64,000 nucleotides of DNA, taken from the NCBI GenBank assembly GCA_023663135.1, contig JAMPIE010000009.1:1-64000 (forward strand). The letters are read 5' to 3'. This document shows positions 16,229 to 25,707 of this stretch, piece after piece. The notes under the pieces were generated by a model. It worked only from the letters and a program-made list of their open reading frames with translations, ran no database searches and had not been told where the DNA came from. Source of the stretch: Alloprevotella sp. (GTDB taxonomy: Bacteria > Bacteroidota > Bacteroidia > Bacteroidales > Muribaculaceae). Each line of letters starts with the position of its first letter. The stretch's first letter is position 1. Position numbers and translations under genes: made by a program.

Positions 16229-18328
16229 TTACTTGGCATAAAGGCGAAGCTCTGAGAGATACCAGTAGGTTTTGGTCGCTTCCTTGGCGTATTTGATGGC
16301 CATTTCTTCGGTCATCCATCCTTGCTCAATCACCCATTGATATGAGTCATACACCTCTTGGAAGGTGCGGGTAAGTGAACCCTTCATTGAGCCGGTGACG
16401 GCAAGGCGAAGCCGGGTAAACGGCTTGGCAGCGGTATATGTGCCCAGACGGGCGCTGGTCTTTGAGGGTCGGCTATAATCATACCCATCATAGAAATAGT
16501 CTTTGCAAATGTCCTTCACCTGAGCCATCAGCTCCCAGTTCTCACCGTCGGTGGAGGTGTAGAGGTCGATGCTCTCGGGGATGCCGGTGTTGTCAACCTT
16601 GTTGCCCGTGCGGAGATACATGTCAAAGGCAATGGAAGTGGCCTCCTCGGGGAGGGTGATGTCGAGGTAAGAGCCATATTTGGGGTCGTGCCCTTCAGAA
16701 GAGTGCCAGTTGGAGTGATAGTGTGTCAGTTGGTCGCCGTCAAAGAGGTCGGCCAGCGGGCCCTCTTCAGGGTCGGGGTCGGAGGCGGTGACATTGTCGG
16801 TAGAGAGTTTCACCTCGGTCATCCCCTCGGGCGCTTGGCTGAGATCTTGGTCTATCTTGCTCTCATATAGGCCAAAATTTGGGGCGGTGGAGATGAAGTT
16901 GACGCGATCTTGCATCCAGCGACGGAGACGTGCTGAGGCTCCGACGAAGTCAGACGACGACTGTGCACCATGGCTCAATGGATCGGGCCACAGCTCGCCG
17001 TTGAGGGCGGCGGTGGGCTCGATTAAGGCTGCATACTCGTCAAAATACTCCAGGAACTCGGGAAATTTATTATCGACAAAATCTTGCCACACCTCGCCGA
17101 AACGCTTCTGGAAGCGTTCGTCAGTGATGACGGGCTCAAAGAAGGCTGCGCCGCGATTGCCCGACGAGGCTGAGTTGCGACCGCCAAAGGTGACGATGGC
17201 GGGGGATTGTGCTCCCTCATAGTTGTCGTAGGAGAAGGCCCAGTCAAAGTCCCATATGGGCCCGAACTCAAACTTGGAGTCGATCGTCTTTGCACGCAGG
17301 AAGCAGCTCTTGGGGTGCTTAAGTTCCAGATTGCCGCAGAGATGGAAGGTCATGACATAGCGCACGGCACTTTCCAAATCCACCTGATCGGTCCAGTCGA
17401 GGTCGTTGCGCCCGGCCAGGGTCATAGCTAATTCGGTAAACTTATCCTGCCATACCCTCATGGCCGAGTCGGCCGAGGTGATTGAGCCATCCTCTTCCAA
17501 CTCCTTGAAGTCGGGGTCCTTGATGGCCACGGGGAAGCCAAAGGGTGCGATGGACTTGTGCCCCTCCTCATCCGTGAAATATGTGTCGGAGGGGTCTACG
17601 TTGGTGTCGAGCTCAAGGAGGATGCCCTCGGTCTCGTCTATGTCGTGGATGTTGCCGGAGTTGAGACCGGTCTTCTCGCAAAGGATATATGAGCCGCGAT
17701 AGCGGTCGTTGATCCACAGGTTGAGCGGCACGGCGTGGGGAGTGTAAGGGAGGTCGAGCAGCTGGGCCACCTTATAGGCCACCGTGTTTCGCATCAATGA
17801 GTTGTCGATATAGTTGGCTAAGAACACATAGTTTTTGGCCGAGCGGAGGTCGGAATGAAGAGCGAGCTTCTTGCTGAACTTCAGGCGATAAGGCTTCTTG
17901 GGCATACCAAGGGTGGAGTTGCCGCGTCCGCGCAGCTTAAATTCCTTGTCTTTCACCTCCTCCATGCCGGGGAAGCCGTTGGTGACAATAGAAATCTTCG
18001 CGGGCCACTCCGTGGTCTTGTCATGGACGTCAGTAAAGGAGGGGTCGTCGGTGGTGATGTAGACTGCCGGTACATTGGGAGATACCTTCATGTGGGAGAA
18101 GGCGCTCACCGGTATCATCACCGGGTCGCCCTCCAGGAGGTTAAGGAGAAGTTCTGAAGCCGCATCAGAACCCTTGTCGGGCAGGGCGGTTACCGACTCA
18201 ACCTTTTTGAGCTCAACGGAGTTGAACTTGTTGTCGGAGCGATAGATATGGAGCCACGGGTCTTGAGCCAAGGCCGAAAGTGCCATCGATCCGACGATAA
18301 ACGAGGAAATGAGTAGACGTAGATTCAT
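16229..18328 (-). CDS. CotH kinase family protein, secreted
   Basis: A 699-residue exported protein. It has a signal peptide (MNLRLLISSFIVGSMALSAL then AQ), a short N-terminal region and a CotH kinase-like domain (about residues 95-430). The CotH part contains FKLRGRGNSTLGMPKKPYRL, NYVFLANYIDNSLMRNTVAYK, LWINDRYRGSYILCEKTGLN and GPIWDFDWAF. CotH proteins are atypical protein kinases that modify surface proteins in spore formers; here it must act at or outside the envelope. The C-terminal 180 residues resemble a discoidin (F5/8 type C) sugar-binding domain (SIDLYTSTDGENWELMAQ). It is the first gene of a pair with a sorting-domain protein. Confidence 0.88.
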   Translation of the reverse strand: MNLRLLISSFIVGSMALSALAQDPWLHIYRSDNKFNSVELKKVESVTALPDKGSDAASELLLNLLEGDPVMIPVSAFSHMKVSPNVPAVYITTDDPSFTDVHDKTTEWPAKISIVTNGFPGMEEVKDKEFKLRGRGNSTLGMPKKPYRLKFSKKLALHSDLRSAKNYVFLANYIDNSLMRNTVAYKVAQLLDLPYTPHAVPLNLWINDRYRGSYILCEKTGLNSGNIHDIDETEGILLELDTNVDPSDTYFTDEEGHKSIAPFGFPVAIKDPDFKELEEDGSITSADSAMRVWQDKFTELAMTLAGRNDLDWTDQVDLESAVRYVMTFHLCGNLELKHPKSCFLRAKTIDSKFEFGPIWDFDWAFSYDNYEGAQSPAIVTFGGRNSASSGNRGAAFFEPVITDERFQKRFGEVWQDFVDNKFPEFLEYFDEYAALIEPTAALNGELWPDPLSHGAQSSSDFVGASARLRRWMQDRVNFISTAPNFGLYESKIDQDLSQAPEGMTEVKLSTDNVTASDPDPEEGPLADLFDGDQLTHYHSNWHSSEGHDPKYGSYLDITLPEEATSIAFDMYLRTGNKVDNTGIPESIDLYTSTDGENWELMAQVKDICKDYFYDGYDYSRPSKTSARLGTYTAAKPFTRLRLAVTGSMKGSLTRTFQEVYDSYQWVIEQGWMTEEMAIKYAKEATKTYWYLSELRLYAK

Positions 18329-18391
18329 GTTATAGACTTAAGGATTGGAAAAGTGCTCTTCGCCGATACATCGCCGGCAAAAGATAGCCCA

Positions 18392-18399
18392 CAAAGATA
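18392..18399 (-). promoter_or_regulatory. Bacteroidota -7 promoter element for the CotH gene
   Basis: TATCTTTG on the minus strand, 63 bases before the CotH start. Confidence 0.5.
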
Positions 18400-18443
18400 A
18401 GTAAAAAAAGCGATATCTGAACAAGAAAGTCACATCGCTTGTC

Positions 18444-18451
18444 TATCTTTG
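18444..18451 (+). promoter_or_regulatory. Bacteroidota -7 promoter element for bcp
   Basis: TATCTTTG, 51 bases before the bcp start. The -33 box is unclear. Confidence 0.5.
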
Positions 18452-18502
18452 CAGACGGAAACGACAATAATTCCCGTCAAATAATCTTCAACATATATCC
18501 TC

Positions 18503-18955
18503 ATGCTTACAATTGGCGACAAAGCCCCCGACCTCCTGGGAGTCGACGAAAACGGCAAGGAAATACGCCGCTCTGACTTCCCCGGCAAGACCATTGCGCT
18601 CTATTTCTATCCCAAAGACTCCACCTCAGGGTGCACAGCCCAGGCCTGCAACCTGCGCGACAACTACCATCAGCTCCTCGCGGCCGGATATCAGGTGATA
18701 GGCGTGAGCGTTGACTCACAAGCTTCCCACATCAAGTTCCGCGACAAAAACTCCCTGCCCTTCCCGCTCATCTCGGACAGCGACCATAAGCTCGTGGAGC
18801 TCTTTGGTGTGTGGGTAGAGAAGTCGATGTATGGACGCAAGTATATGGGCACGGCGCGCACCACCTTTATCATCTCGCCCGAGGGTGTGATAGAGCGCGT
18901 GATAGGCCCCAAGGAGGTCAAGACCTCATCCCACGCAGCCCAGATCCTCGGCTGA
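18503..18955 (+). CDS. bcp: Thioredoxin-dependent thiol peroxidase (peroxiredoxin Q)
   Basis: A 150-residue AhpC/TSA-family peroxiredoxin that reduces peroxides at the expense of thioredoxin. ALYFYPKDSTSGCTAQACNL carries the peroxidatic Cys (about residue 45) and the nearby resolving Cys (about 50) as in Bcp. The VIGVSVDS strand and the length fit well. Its stop abuts the convergent CoA-transferase gene with no spacer. Confidence 0.95.
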   Translation: MLTIGDKAPDLLGVDENGKEIRRSDFPGKTIALYFYPKDSTSGCTAQACNLRDNYHQLLAAGYQVIGVSVDSQASHIKFRDKNSLPFPLISDSDHKLVELFGVWVEKSMYGRKYMGTARTTFIISPEGVIERVIGPKEVKTSSHAAQILG

Positions 18956-20254
18956 TTATTTCCAGCGGCGATAGGCATAGCCCAGCATCTCAAAGGCCTG
19001 CCGGTCGAGCTCCTCGCGGAATTGAGGTGCGGCGATGGAGATGAGCATCCGTGCGCGGTCAATCATGTTGCGGCCGCGCAGGTTGACTGCGCCATGCTCC
19101 GTCACGACCCAGTTGGTCTGGAAACGGGTGGTGACCACCCCCGCTCCGGGGGTCAAGACGGGCTTGATCTTGTTTTCCCCCTTGGATGTGGTGGAGAGCA
19201 TGGCGATGAACGACTGTCCGCCGATGGAGCGCGAGGTGCCGTAGACAAAATCATGCTGTCCGCCGACACCCGAGTAGATACGCGTCCCGATGGAGTCGGC
19301 GCATATCTGGCCCGATAGGTCAATCTCCAGGCAAGAATTGATGGCCACCATGTTTTGGTTTTGAGCAATGACAAAGGGGTCGTTGACCCAGGCAATGTCG
19401 CGCATGAGTATGTCGCGATTGTGGTCGATGAAGTCGTAGAGGCGACGAGTGCCAATGGCGAGTGAGGCCACGGTGCATCCGGGCATCACCTGTTTGAGCG
19501 AGTTGTCGACCACGCCGCTGCTGATGAGGTCAACCATCCCATCGGTGAGGGCCTCGGTGTGGATGCCCAAGTGGCGATGACCCGAGAGAGATGAGAGCAC
19601 GGCGTTGGGCACTGAGCCCACCCCTACCTGAAGGACGGCGCCATCAGGAATAAGCTCGGCAATGTAATGGCCAATCTGCATCTCAGCCTCGGTGGGGAGG
19701 TCGCCCGCGGTTTCGGCCAGGGGGTCGTCGACATGGACCATGGCATCGATGCGCGATGAGTGGATCACTGAATCTCCATAGGTGAAAGGCATCTGAGGAT
19801 TGATCTGAGCCACAATCGCCTTGGCACAATCCACGGCCGACGGAGTGAGGTCGGCCGACACTCCAAACGACACATAGCCGTTTTCATCAGGGAGCGAGCA
19901 GTTGATAAAGGCTATGTCGATGTCGATGGTGCCGTCGCGGAAGAGCTGAGGCACCTGGCCAAAGAAGCGGGGAGTGGTGGTGGCATACCCCTCGTTGACC
20001 CAGCCTCTGACAGCATTGGAGACGAAGAAAGAGTCGATGAGAAAGGAGTCAGCGAGCTCAGGGGAGCAGAGAGGCGACACTCTCCGGCCCAGGGCAAAAG
20101 CGTTGTAGAGCACCACATCGCGGAGCTCATGGCCACGGCGAGCCAGCGCAGCCACCAGCGCCTCAGGGATAGATGAGCTTCCCTGGACAAAGATCTTGTC
20201 GCCGCTCTTAACCATCTTCACAGCCTCGTCGGCTGTCATAAACTTCGCTTGCAT
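18956..20254 (-). CDS. Acetyl-CoA hydrolase/transferase family protein (4-hydroxybutyrate CoA-transferase like)
   Basis: A 432-residue family I CoA-transferase. These enzymes move CoA between acyl-CoAs and carboxylates such as acetate, succinate, butyrate or 4-hydroxybutyrate. The two-domain pattern is visible, with the N-terminal KSGDKIFVQGSSSIPEALV and the catalytic Glu in HLGIHTEALTDGMVDLI. The C-terminal domain has YSGVGGQHDFVYGTSRSIGG, PVLTPGAGVVTTR and TEHGAVNLRGRN. The length is normal. It is preceded by a full consensus promoter and is transcribed alone. The true acyl substrate is not readable. Confidence 0.9.
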   Translation of the reverse strand: MQAKFMTADEAVKMVKSGDKIFVQGSSSIPEALVAALARRGHELRDVVLYNAFALGRRVSPLCSPELADSFLIDSFFVSNAVRGWVNEGYATTTPRFFGQVPQLFRDGTIDIDIAFINCSLPDENGYVSFGVSADLTPSAVDCAKAIVAQINPQMPFTYGDSVIHSSRIDAMVHVDDPLAETAGDLPTEAEMQIGHYIAELIPDGAVLQVGVGSVPNAVLSSLSGHRHLGIHTEALTDGMVDLISSGVVDNSLKQVMPGCTVASLAIGTRRLYDFIDHNRDILMRDIAWVNDPFVIAQNQNMVAINSCLEIDLSGQICADSIGTRIYSGVGGQHDFVYGTSRSIGGQSFIAMLSTTSKGENKIKPVLTPGAGVVTTRFQTNWVVTEHGAVNLRGRNMIDRARMLISIAAPQFREELDRQAFEMLGYAYRRWK

Positions 20255-20278
20255 AGGCTTGAATTATGGAGTGGGCCA

Positions 20279-20310
20279 CAAAATTACACATTTTTGCCTT
20301 ATTGTGCAAA
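20279..20310 (-). promoter_or_regulatory. Bacteroidota promoter for the CoA-transferase gene
   Basis: On the minus strand TTTG (20310-20307), a 20-base spacer and TAATTTTG (20286-20279), 25 bases before the start codon. Confidence 0.7.
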
Positions 20311-20314
20311 CTCA

Positions 20315-20352
20315 ACTGACCATCCGAGGCTTCATTGCCCCGGATGGTCAGT
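20315..20352 (-). terminator. Hairpin terminator after thiD
   Basis: ACTGACCATCCG (20315-20326) pairs perfectly with CGGATGGTCAGT (20341-20352), just past the thiD stop. It closes the thiamine operon and separates it from the next promoter. Confidence 0.7.
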
Positions 20353-20371
20353 CACAATGGTAATTTTCGGT

Positions 20372-21199
20372 CTATTCCGCCCAAAGGGCGTGAAAGTGGT
20401 GGACAGGCCCATGGCCATGTCCAATCTCATATTCAGCCCCGGCAGCAATGGCGGCGGCAATGTAGGCCTTGGCGTTGCGGGCGGCCTCGGTGAGGCTCAG
20501 GCCTTTGGCCAGGAAGGCAGCAATGGCCGACGAGAGGGTGCAGCCGGTGCCGTGGGTGTTGACAGTGTCGACGCGGGGAGATGGGAGGAGGGTCACCTCG
20601 CCGGTAATGGCATCGTAGAAATAGTCGACGAGCGTGTCGCCTCCCACGAGATGGCCGGCCTTAAGCATCACCGATACCCCCTTGCCCGGCTTCAGAGCCG
20701 ATAGGGCACGAGCCGCCTCCTCAAACTGGCTCTGCTCCGTCACCTCCGAGCCGAGCAGGAGGGAAGCTTCCGGCAGATTGGGGGTTATCACGTCGGCATA
20801 GGGGATGAGCTCATCGCGCAGAGTGGCAACAGCCTCGGGCATAAGGAGAGCGTCGCCAGAAGTGGCCACCATCACGGGGTCAAGGACTATGTTGCCCGCA
20901 GCGGGGTATTCCCTAAGGGTAGACAAGACCGCGCGGATAAGCTCGGGTGAGTGGAGCATGCCTATCTTGACGGCATCGGCGCCGACATCGGAGAGGACAG
21001 AGCGTATCTGGCCGGCTACAAAGGGGGCCGGGACGGGATGGACCCCGGTGACCCCTACAGTGTTTTCATCGACGACGGCCACCACAGCCGAAGAGCCGTA
21101 GACACCGAGGGCTGAGAAAGTCTTGAGGTCGGCCTGCAGGCCGGCGCCCCCCGAGGGGTCGGAGCCGGCAATGGTCAGTGCAGTGTGATAACGTTTCAT
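20372..21199 (-). CDS. thiD: Hydroxymethylpyrimidine/phosphomethylpyrimidine kinase
   Basis: A 275-residue ribokinase-fold enzyme that phosphorylates HMP and HMP-P to HMP-PP for thiamine synthesis. ALTIAGSDPSGGAGLQADLKTF at the N-terminus and VDTVNTHGTGCTLSSAIAA (anion hole and catalytic Asp region) near residue 215 are diagnostic. The start at 21199 (MKRYHTALTI) follows tenA by 11 bases; the longer ORF would overlap tenA. It is the last gene of the TPP-riboswitch operon and together with TenA can salvage pyrimidine. Confidence 0.95.
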   Translation of the reverse strand: MKRYHTALTIAGSDPSGGAGLQADLKTFSALGVYGSSAVVAVVDENTVGVTGVHPVPAPFVAGQIRSVLSDVGADAVKIGMLHSPELIRAVLSTLREYPAAGNIVLDPVMVATSGDALLMPEAVATLRDELIPYADVITPNLPEASLLLGSEVTEQSQFEEAARALSALKPGKGVSVMLKAGHLVGGDTLVDYFYDAITGEVTLLPSPRVDTVNTHGTGCTLSSAIAAFLAKGLSLTEAARNAKAYIAAAIAAGAEYEIGHGHGPVHHFHALWAE

Positions 21200-21210
21200 G
21201 ATGGCTGTGC

Positions 21211-21885
21211 TCAGATGGTTACGGGATAGGAGAGGTCGGAGTAGGCAGAGTGCCAGAAGAGCCATTCCATGCGCGAGCATTGGCGGTAGGTCTCGGTCAT
21301 GCGATCTCTGACGGCAGGGGATGTGCCCTCGGCCAAAGAGTCGCAGATGTCAATGGCCTTTTGACATGATTGCTCAAAGACGGGGTCGGAGTAAGTGGAT
21401 ATCCAGTCGCGGTAAGGGTTTTGCTCGGTATCGGACTGATGTTCCACAATCCATTGCCCTACACGTTGATAGATCCAGAAGCATGGGAGGACGGCGGCGG
21501 CCTCCACCTCTACCGGCTCATAAGCTGCGGTTGACTTGAGCAGGGAAGTGTAGAAGAGGCAGGCGGGACTCATCGGGGGCATCTCGCGCCGAGTGCTCCG
21601 GGGTAAGTAGAGGGAGTGTAGCCCCTGTTCCACAGCCACACCGTCGGCGGCAAAGGCGAGGAAGGCCCGGCTCATCTCGCCGTCGTGGAGGCGCGAGGCA
21701 ATATGGGCGAGCACTCGGCAATACTCATGGATATAGAGTGAATCCTGAGCGATATAGCGCTCGAAGCGCTCACGCGAGAGGGTGCCGGCGGCCAGCTCGG
21801 TGACAAAGGGGTGGCGAAGGATCTCGACATATGCCGGCTCGCCGGCTTGCCAGGCTTTGTCGCTCCATTTACGGTCTTGCTCCAT
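21211..21885 (-). CDS. tenA: TenA family aminopyrimidine aminohydrolase / thiaminase II
   Basis: A 224-residue all-helical TenA-type hydrolase that regenerates HMP from degraded thiamine (formylaminopyrimidine pathway). The catalytic Cys is in AVLPCFWIYQRVG at residue 135, where B. subtilis TenA has its nucleophile, and the C-terminal Glu is in RMEWLFW. HPFVTELAAGTLSRERFERYIAQDSLYI is the family's N-terminal signature. It lies three bases after the methyltransferase gene. Confidence 0.93.
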   Translation of the reverse strand: MEQDRKWSDKAWQAGEPAYVEILRHPFVTELAAGTLSRERFERYIAQDSLYIHEYCRVLAHIASRLHDGEMSRAFLAFAADGVAVEQGLHSLYLPRSTRREMPPMSPACLFYTSLLKSTAAYEPVEVEAAAVLPCFWIYQRVGQWIVEHQSDTEQNPYRDWISTYSDPVFEQSCQKAIDICDSLAEGTSPAVRDRMTETYRQCSRMEWLFWHSAYSDLSYPVTI

Positions 21886-21888
21886 AGG

Positions 21889-22590
21889 TCAACGCTTATA
21901 GGCAGTTACGGCCACATAGTCGCCGCGGTCGTGCCCCTCGGAGGGCTCCTCAGCGGCCTGATCGGAGTAGAGGGGATGGCGAGTGAGAGTCTGGAGGTAG
22001 CTCAGGTCGTGGAAGCCGGCTCGGCGCAGGGCCTCGGCCTTCTCGGCAGTTGTCCGCCAATGAGCTTCGTTGACAAATTCGATGGGGTAGGGGTTTGGGG
22101 GGAAGACGCCATGAAGGAGCTCGTCGTCCCACTTCCCCAGAGCCTTGGCCAGGTTGTACATTATGCCATATGAGCTCTCCTTGGGCACATCGATGAGCAC
22201 CACCTTTCCGCCTGGGGCGAGGGCATCATATACCTTGGCGAGCACACGGTCGAGGTCGGAGATGTAGCTCGGGCATCCGTTGAAAAGGATGGTGTCGAAG
22301 TGGTCGGCGGGGTAGTCATAATCCTCGGCAGTGGCGATAGAGACATCGAGGCCCCTCTTGCGGGCAATGTCGGCCATAGCCTCGGAGGGCTCTACGCCAT
22401 AAGCTACGTCGATGCCATAGTCGTCGCGCAAAATCTTCTCAAAGAGGCCGCTGCCGCAGCCCACGGAGAGGATGCGGCCGCCATTGCGGAGGGTTGCGGC
22501 CACGAGGCGTGCCTCAGAGGCCAATACATTAGGGTTGGCAATAAACCAGGCGTCATACTCGCCTGCATACCGGTCAAATCCTTTACCCAT
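21889..22590 (-). CDS. Class I SAM-dependent methyltransferase in the thiamine operon
   Basis: A 233-residue Rossmann-fold methyltransferase. It has GGRILSVGCGSGLFEKIL (motif I, about residues 37-55), YGVEPSEAM (motif II acidic residue) and DTILFNGCPSYISDLDRVLAKVYDALAPGGKVVLID (motifs IV-VI). It is embedded between thiH and tenA with short spacers, so it is under the TPP riboswitch. No methylation step is part of standard thiamine synthesis. It could repair or salvage an intermediate, or be a passenger. The substrate is unknown. Confidence 0.85.
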   Translation of the reverse strand: MGKGFDRYAGEYDAWFIANPNVLASEARLVAATLRNGGRILSVGCGSGLFEKILRDDYGIDVAYGVEPSEAMADIARKRGLDVSIATAEDYDYPADHFDTILFNGCPSYISDLDRVLAKVYDALAPGGKVVLIDVPKESSYGIMYNLAKALGKWDDELLHGVFPPNPYPIEFVNEAHWRTTAEKAEALRRAGFHDLSYLQTLTRHPLYSDQAAEEPSEGHDRGDYVAVTAYKR

Positions 22591-22604
22591 AGTAAAATAA
22601 AGTA

Positions 22605-23750
22605 TTAGCTATTGTGTGTTGTGATTGAATTTTGGTCAAAGACGCGATCCCAGTCTTTCCACACCGGCTCGCGGCCCAAGGCGCGCAGCTCGGCGGCCAC
22701 GACGGCCGGGGAGGTGGGGTCGGAGATAGTAAATTGAGCCAGCTCCTCATTGGCCTTGGCATATCCTCCGGGCTCCACGTGGGAGCCGGCGCTCATGGTG
22801 GTCACGCCAAGAGTGGCCATATTGTTGCGGAAGGAGTGCTGCTCACGGGTGGAGTAGGAGATGTCCACGTCGGGGTCGAAGATGCGGAAGGCAAAGGTGA
22901 CTTGGGCGAGTTCGCGGTCGGTCATCACCACGTTGGGCTGGTAGCCGCTCTCCGACGGGCGCATGCGGGGGAAATTGACGGAGTAGCGAGTGCGCCAGTA
23001 GCGCTTGCGAAGATATACGAGGTGGCGGGCCATCATGGCGCAGTCGGTGCGCCAGTCTTCGAGGCCGATGAGTACACCCATGCCAATTTTGTGGACGCCG
23101 GCCATGCCCATGCGGTCAAAGCCATTGACGCGCCATTCAAAATTGCTCTTTTGACCGGCTGGATGATACATTTTGTATCGCTCGCGGTGGTAGGTCTCCT
23201 GAAAGCATATCACACCGTTGAGGCCCGAATGGGTGAGGCGCTCATAGTCTTCGGCCGAGAGGGGCATCACCTCGATGGTGAGGTTGGCAAAATATTTGCG
23301 GCACACTCTCAGGGCCTGCTCCACATAGTCGGTGCCTGCTTTGACGGGGTTTTCGCCGGTGACGATGAGGAGGTTTTCAAAGGGCCCCATCTTCTTGATG
23401 GCCTTACACTCTTCCTCAATCTGATCCATGGACAGGATGACGCGATGGATATGATTGTGGCAGTTAAAGCCGCAATAGACACAGGAGTTGGTACAGGAAT
23501 TGGTGATATAGAGCGGGATAAACATTGAGATGGTCTTGCCGAAGCGGCGCTCGGTGATTGCGCGCGAGCGGCGAGCCATCTGCTCAAGGTAGGGGGCGGC
23601 GGCAGGGGAGAGGAGGGCCAGGAGGTCGTGGTCGTTGAGAGTACCCTCGCGCTTGGCCAGGGCGCGCTCGACGTCGGCTGCGGTCATGGCCATGATGGAG
23701 GCCGTGGTCTGATCCCAGTCGTAATGTTCCTGAAGATAATCGCTAAACAT
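22605..23750 (-). CDS. thiH: 2-iminoacetate synthase (tyrosine lyase)
   Basis: A 381-residue radical SAM enzyme that cleaves tyrosine to dehydroglycine and p-cresol, feeding ThiG in oxygen-free thiazole synthesis. The cluster motif is CTNSCVYC (Cys86, Cys90, Cys93). IYITNSCTNSCVYCGF-type flanks, VTGENP and GVCFQETY-like segments (GVICFQETYHRERY) are typical of ThiH. The length is normal. It follows thiG by three bases. Confidence 0.95.
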   Translation of the reverse strand: MFSDYLQEHYDWDQTTASIMAMTAADVERALAKREGTLNDHDLLALLSPAAAPYLEQMARRSRAITERRFGKTISMFIPLYITNSCTNSCVYCGFNCHNHIHRVILSMDQIEEECKAIKKMGPFENLLIVTGENPVKAGTDYVEQALRVCRKYFANLTIEVMPLSAEDYERLTHSGLNGVICFQETYHRERYKMYHPAGQKSNFEWRVNGFDRMGMAGVHKIGMGVLIGLEDWRTDCAMMARHLVYLRKRYWRTRYSVNFPRMRPSESGYQPNVVMTDRELAQVTFAFRIFDPDVDISYSTREQHSFRNNMATLGVTTMSAGSHVEPGGYAKANEELAQFTISDPTSPAVVAAELRALGREPVWKDWDRVFDQNSITTHNS

Positions 23751-23753
23751 ATC

Positions 23754-24533
23754 TCAGTCGAGGAAAGAGGTTAAGGGGCTGGAGGCCTCGGCAGCGCCGT
23801 CGCTGACGGCGCCGAGTCCGGCGAGGAAAGCCTCGCGGCCGGCCACTGTAGCGCGGGCAAAGGCGCGAGCCATGGCTTCGGGGTCGCCGGCCACGGCAAT
23901 GGCGGTGTTGACCAGGACGGCATCGGCGCCCATCTCCATGGCCTCGGCAGCGTGGGATGGAGCGCCTAATCCGGCATCAACCACGACAGGAATGCAGCTC
24001 TGCTCAATGATGATGCGCAGGAGGTCGCGCGTCACCAGTCCTCGGTTGGAGCCGATGGGAGCGGCTAAGGGCATGACGGTGGCGGCTCCGGCCTCTTCGA
24101 GGCGCTTGCAGAGCACTGGGTCGGCCTGGATGTAAGGGAGGACTATGAAGCCCATCTTGGCCAGGTCCTCGGTGGCTTTGAGGGTCTCTACGGGGTCGGG
24201 GAGGAGGTAGCGGGGGTCGGGGTGGATCTCGAGTTTGATGAAGTCGGTGCCGAAGGCTTCGCGTGAGAGCTGGGCGGCCAGGATGGCCTCGTCGGCGTTG
24301 CGTACACCCGACGTGTTGGGCAGCAGCTGGATGTTGCCCGACTCAATGATGTGGCGGAGCATATCGTCTTCCTCTCCATGCTCCATGTCAATGCGTTTCA
24401 TGGCCATGGTGACCATCTGTGAGCCTGAGGCCTTGATGGCGCGGGTCATCTGGTCGTAGGAACGAAACTTGCCGGTGCCGACAAAGAGGCGCGAGGTAAA
24501 CTCGCGTCCTCCGATGATGAGTGAGTCTGTCAT
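23754..24533 (-). CDS. thiG: Thiazole synthase
   Basis: A 259-residue TIM-barrel enzyme that builds the thiazole phosphate from DXP, dehydroglycine and the ThiS thiocarboxylate. [17 protein letters not shown] at the N-terminus, [23 protein letters not shown] and the phosphate-binding [30 protein letters not shown] are diagnostic. It overlaps the upstream tenI-thiE gene by four bases, indicating translational coupling. Confidence 0.97.
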   Translation of the reverse strand: MTDSLIIGGREFTSRLFVGTGKFRSYDQMTRAIKASGSQMVTMAMKRIDMEHGEEDDMLRHIIESGNIQLLPNTSGVRNADEAILAAQLSREAFGTDFIKLEIHPDPRYLLPDPVETLKATEDLAKMGFIVLPYIQADPVLCKRLEEAGAATVMPLAAPIGSNRGLVTRDLLRIIIEQSCIPVVVDAGLGAPSHAAEAMEMGADAVLVNTAIAVAGDPEAMARAFARATVAGREAFLAGLGAVSDGAAEASSPLTSFLD

Positions 24534-25702
24534 ATGATGGAAATGATTTCTTTAGTCTTAAGAGCCGGCGAGGGAGCCGAGAGGATTGTCCCGGAGATGG
24601 CAATACCATCGGCGCCGGCGGCCATGATGGCGGGGATGTCGGCCTCGGTGATGCCGCCGATGGCCACAATGGGGAGGCGGATGCCGCGACGGCGGGCCTC
24701 GCCTATTATGTTGCGATAGCCATCAAGGCCGAGGGTGGGGGAGAGGCGCTCTTTGGTGGAGGTGAAGCGAAATGGGCCAAGGCCTATGTAGTCGGCGCCG
24801 GCCTCGGCGGCGGCGATGATGTCGTCGAGGGTGTTGGCCGTGGCGCCGATGATTTTCGCGGGGCCAAGGGCATGGCGGGCCTCGGCCACCGGCATATCGT
24901 TTTTGCCAAGGTGGACACCGTCGGCTCCGACGACCTCCACCAGATTGACATGGTCGTCGAGGATAAAGGTAAACGTCTCTCGATTAATGCCATCGCATAT
25001 GGCTCGCGCCTCTTCGATGATGGTGTCGACCGGAGCATCTTTATGGCGGAGCTGTATCCAGCGGCATCCTCCTTTGAGCGCCATGTGGGCTCCTTGTGCC
25101 ACGCTGAGGCTCTCGCGGGGATGGGTGATGAGCTGGAGCTTGAAGCGGCGGCGGTCCATGGCCGGGGAGCGCCAGGCCTCTGAGAGCATAGCGGCTCCCC
25201 CAAAGCCTAAGGCATCGAGCTCGGAGAGGCGCTCTTCTGTCACTCCTCCGAGGGCCACGATGATGGCCTTTGCCTCTCTCAGGGCAGCAGGGAGCGCGGG
25301 AGAGTCAAGGAGGCCGGAGCGATATCCCGGCTTGGAGAAGCTGGGATAGATGGGACTAAGGAAGAGATAGTCAAAGTCATCGGCCTCTTTAAGCTCATCG
25401 AGCGAATGGCATGAGCGGCTGCGGCGCATCCCGGCAAAGTCGCCCACTGAGGGTGGAAGCTCAGGCCCATGGATACCGCCACACCCCATCCTCAGGGCTG
25501 TCTCGTAATGGCCGTGGAGGGTAAGGATAGTTCTCAGGGCCGGGTCAATGCCCTGAATAAGACTTGCCACCTCTTCATCTGTGGCATGGGGCTTGCGGAT
25601 ATGAATGGAATACCATTGACCGCTGCGCGCCATGGCCTCAATGGCAGCAGCCTCCCCGGCATAGATATAGGGAGGAGTAATGGCTATCTTGATGAAGTTC
25701 AT
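24530..25702 (-). CDS. thiE: TenI-ThiE fusion (thiazole tautomerase-like plus thiamine-phosphate synthase)
   Basis: A 390-residue two-domain protein. The first half (about 1-185) is TenI-like, with [24 protein letters not shown], the conserved His in [25 protein letters not shown] and VALGGV. The second half (about 190-390) is ThiE, with [55 protein letters not shown] and IVAIGGI. ThiE joins HMP-PP and thiazole phosphate to thiamine phosphate; TenI aromatises the thiazole. The Met at 25702 ([10 protein letters not shown]) is preferred over 25720, which would overlap thiS. Confidence 0.9.
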   Translation of the reverse strand: MNFIKIAITPPYIYAGEAAAIEAMARSGQWYSIHIRKPHATDEEVASLIQGIDPALRTILTLHGHYETALRMGCGGIHGPELPPSVGDFAGMRRSRSCHSLDELKEADDFDYLFLSPIYPSFSKPGYRSGLLDSPALPAALREAKAIIVALGGVTEERLSELDALGFGGAAMLSEAWRSPAMDRRRFKLQLITHPRESLSVAQGAHMALKGGCRWIQLRHKDAPVDTIIEEARAICDGINRETFTFILDDHVNLVEVVGADGVHLGKNDMPVAEARHALGPAKIIGATANTLDDIIAAAEAGADYIGLGPFRFTSTKERLSPTLGLDGYRNIIGEARRRGIRLPIVAIGGITEADIPAIMAAGADGIAISGTILSAPSPALKTKEIISII

Positions 25703-25707
25703 AGCCT

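Noticed and set aside
22632..23528. 298-codon plus-strand ORF
   Set aside because: Antisense shadow of thiH.
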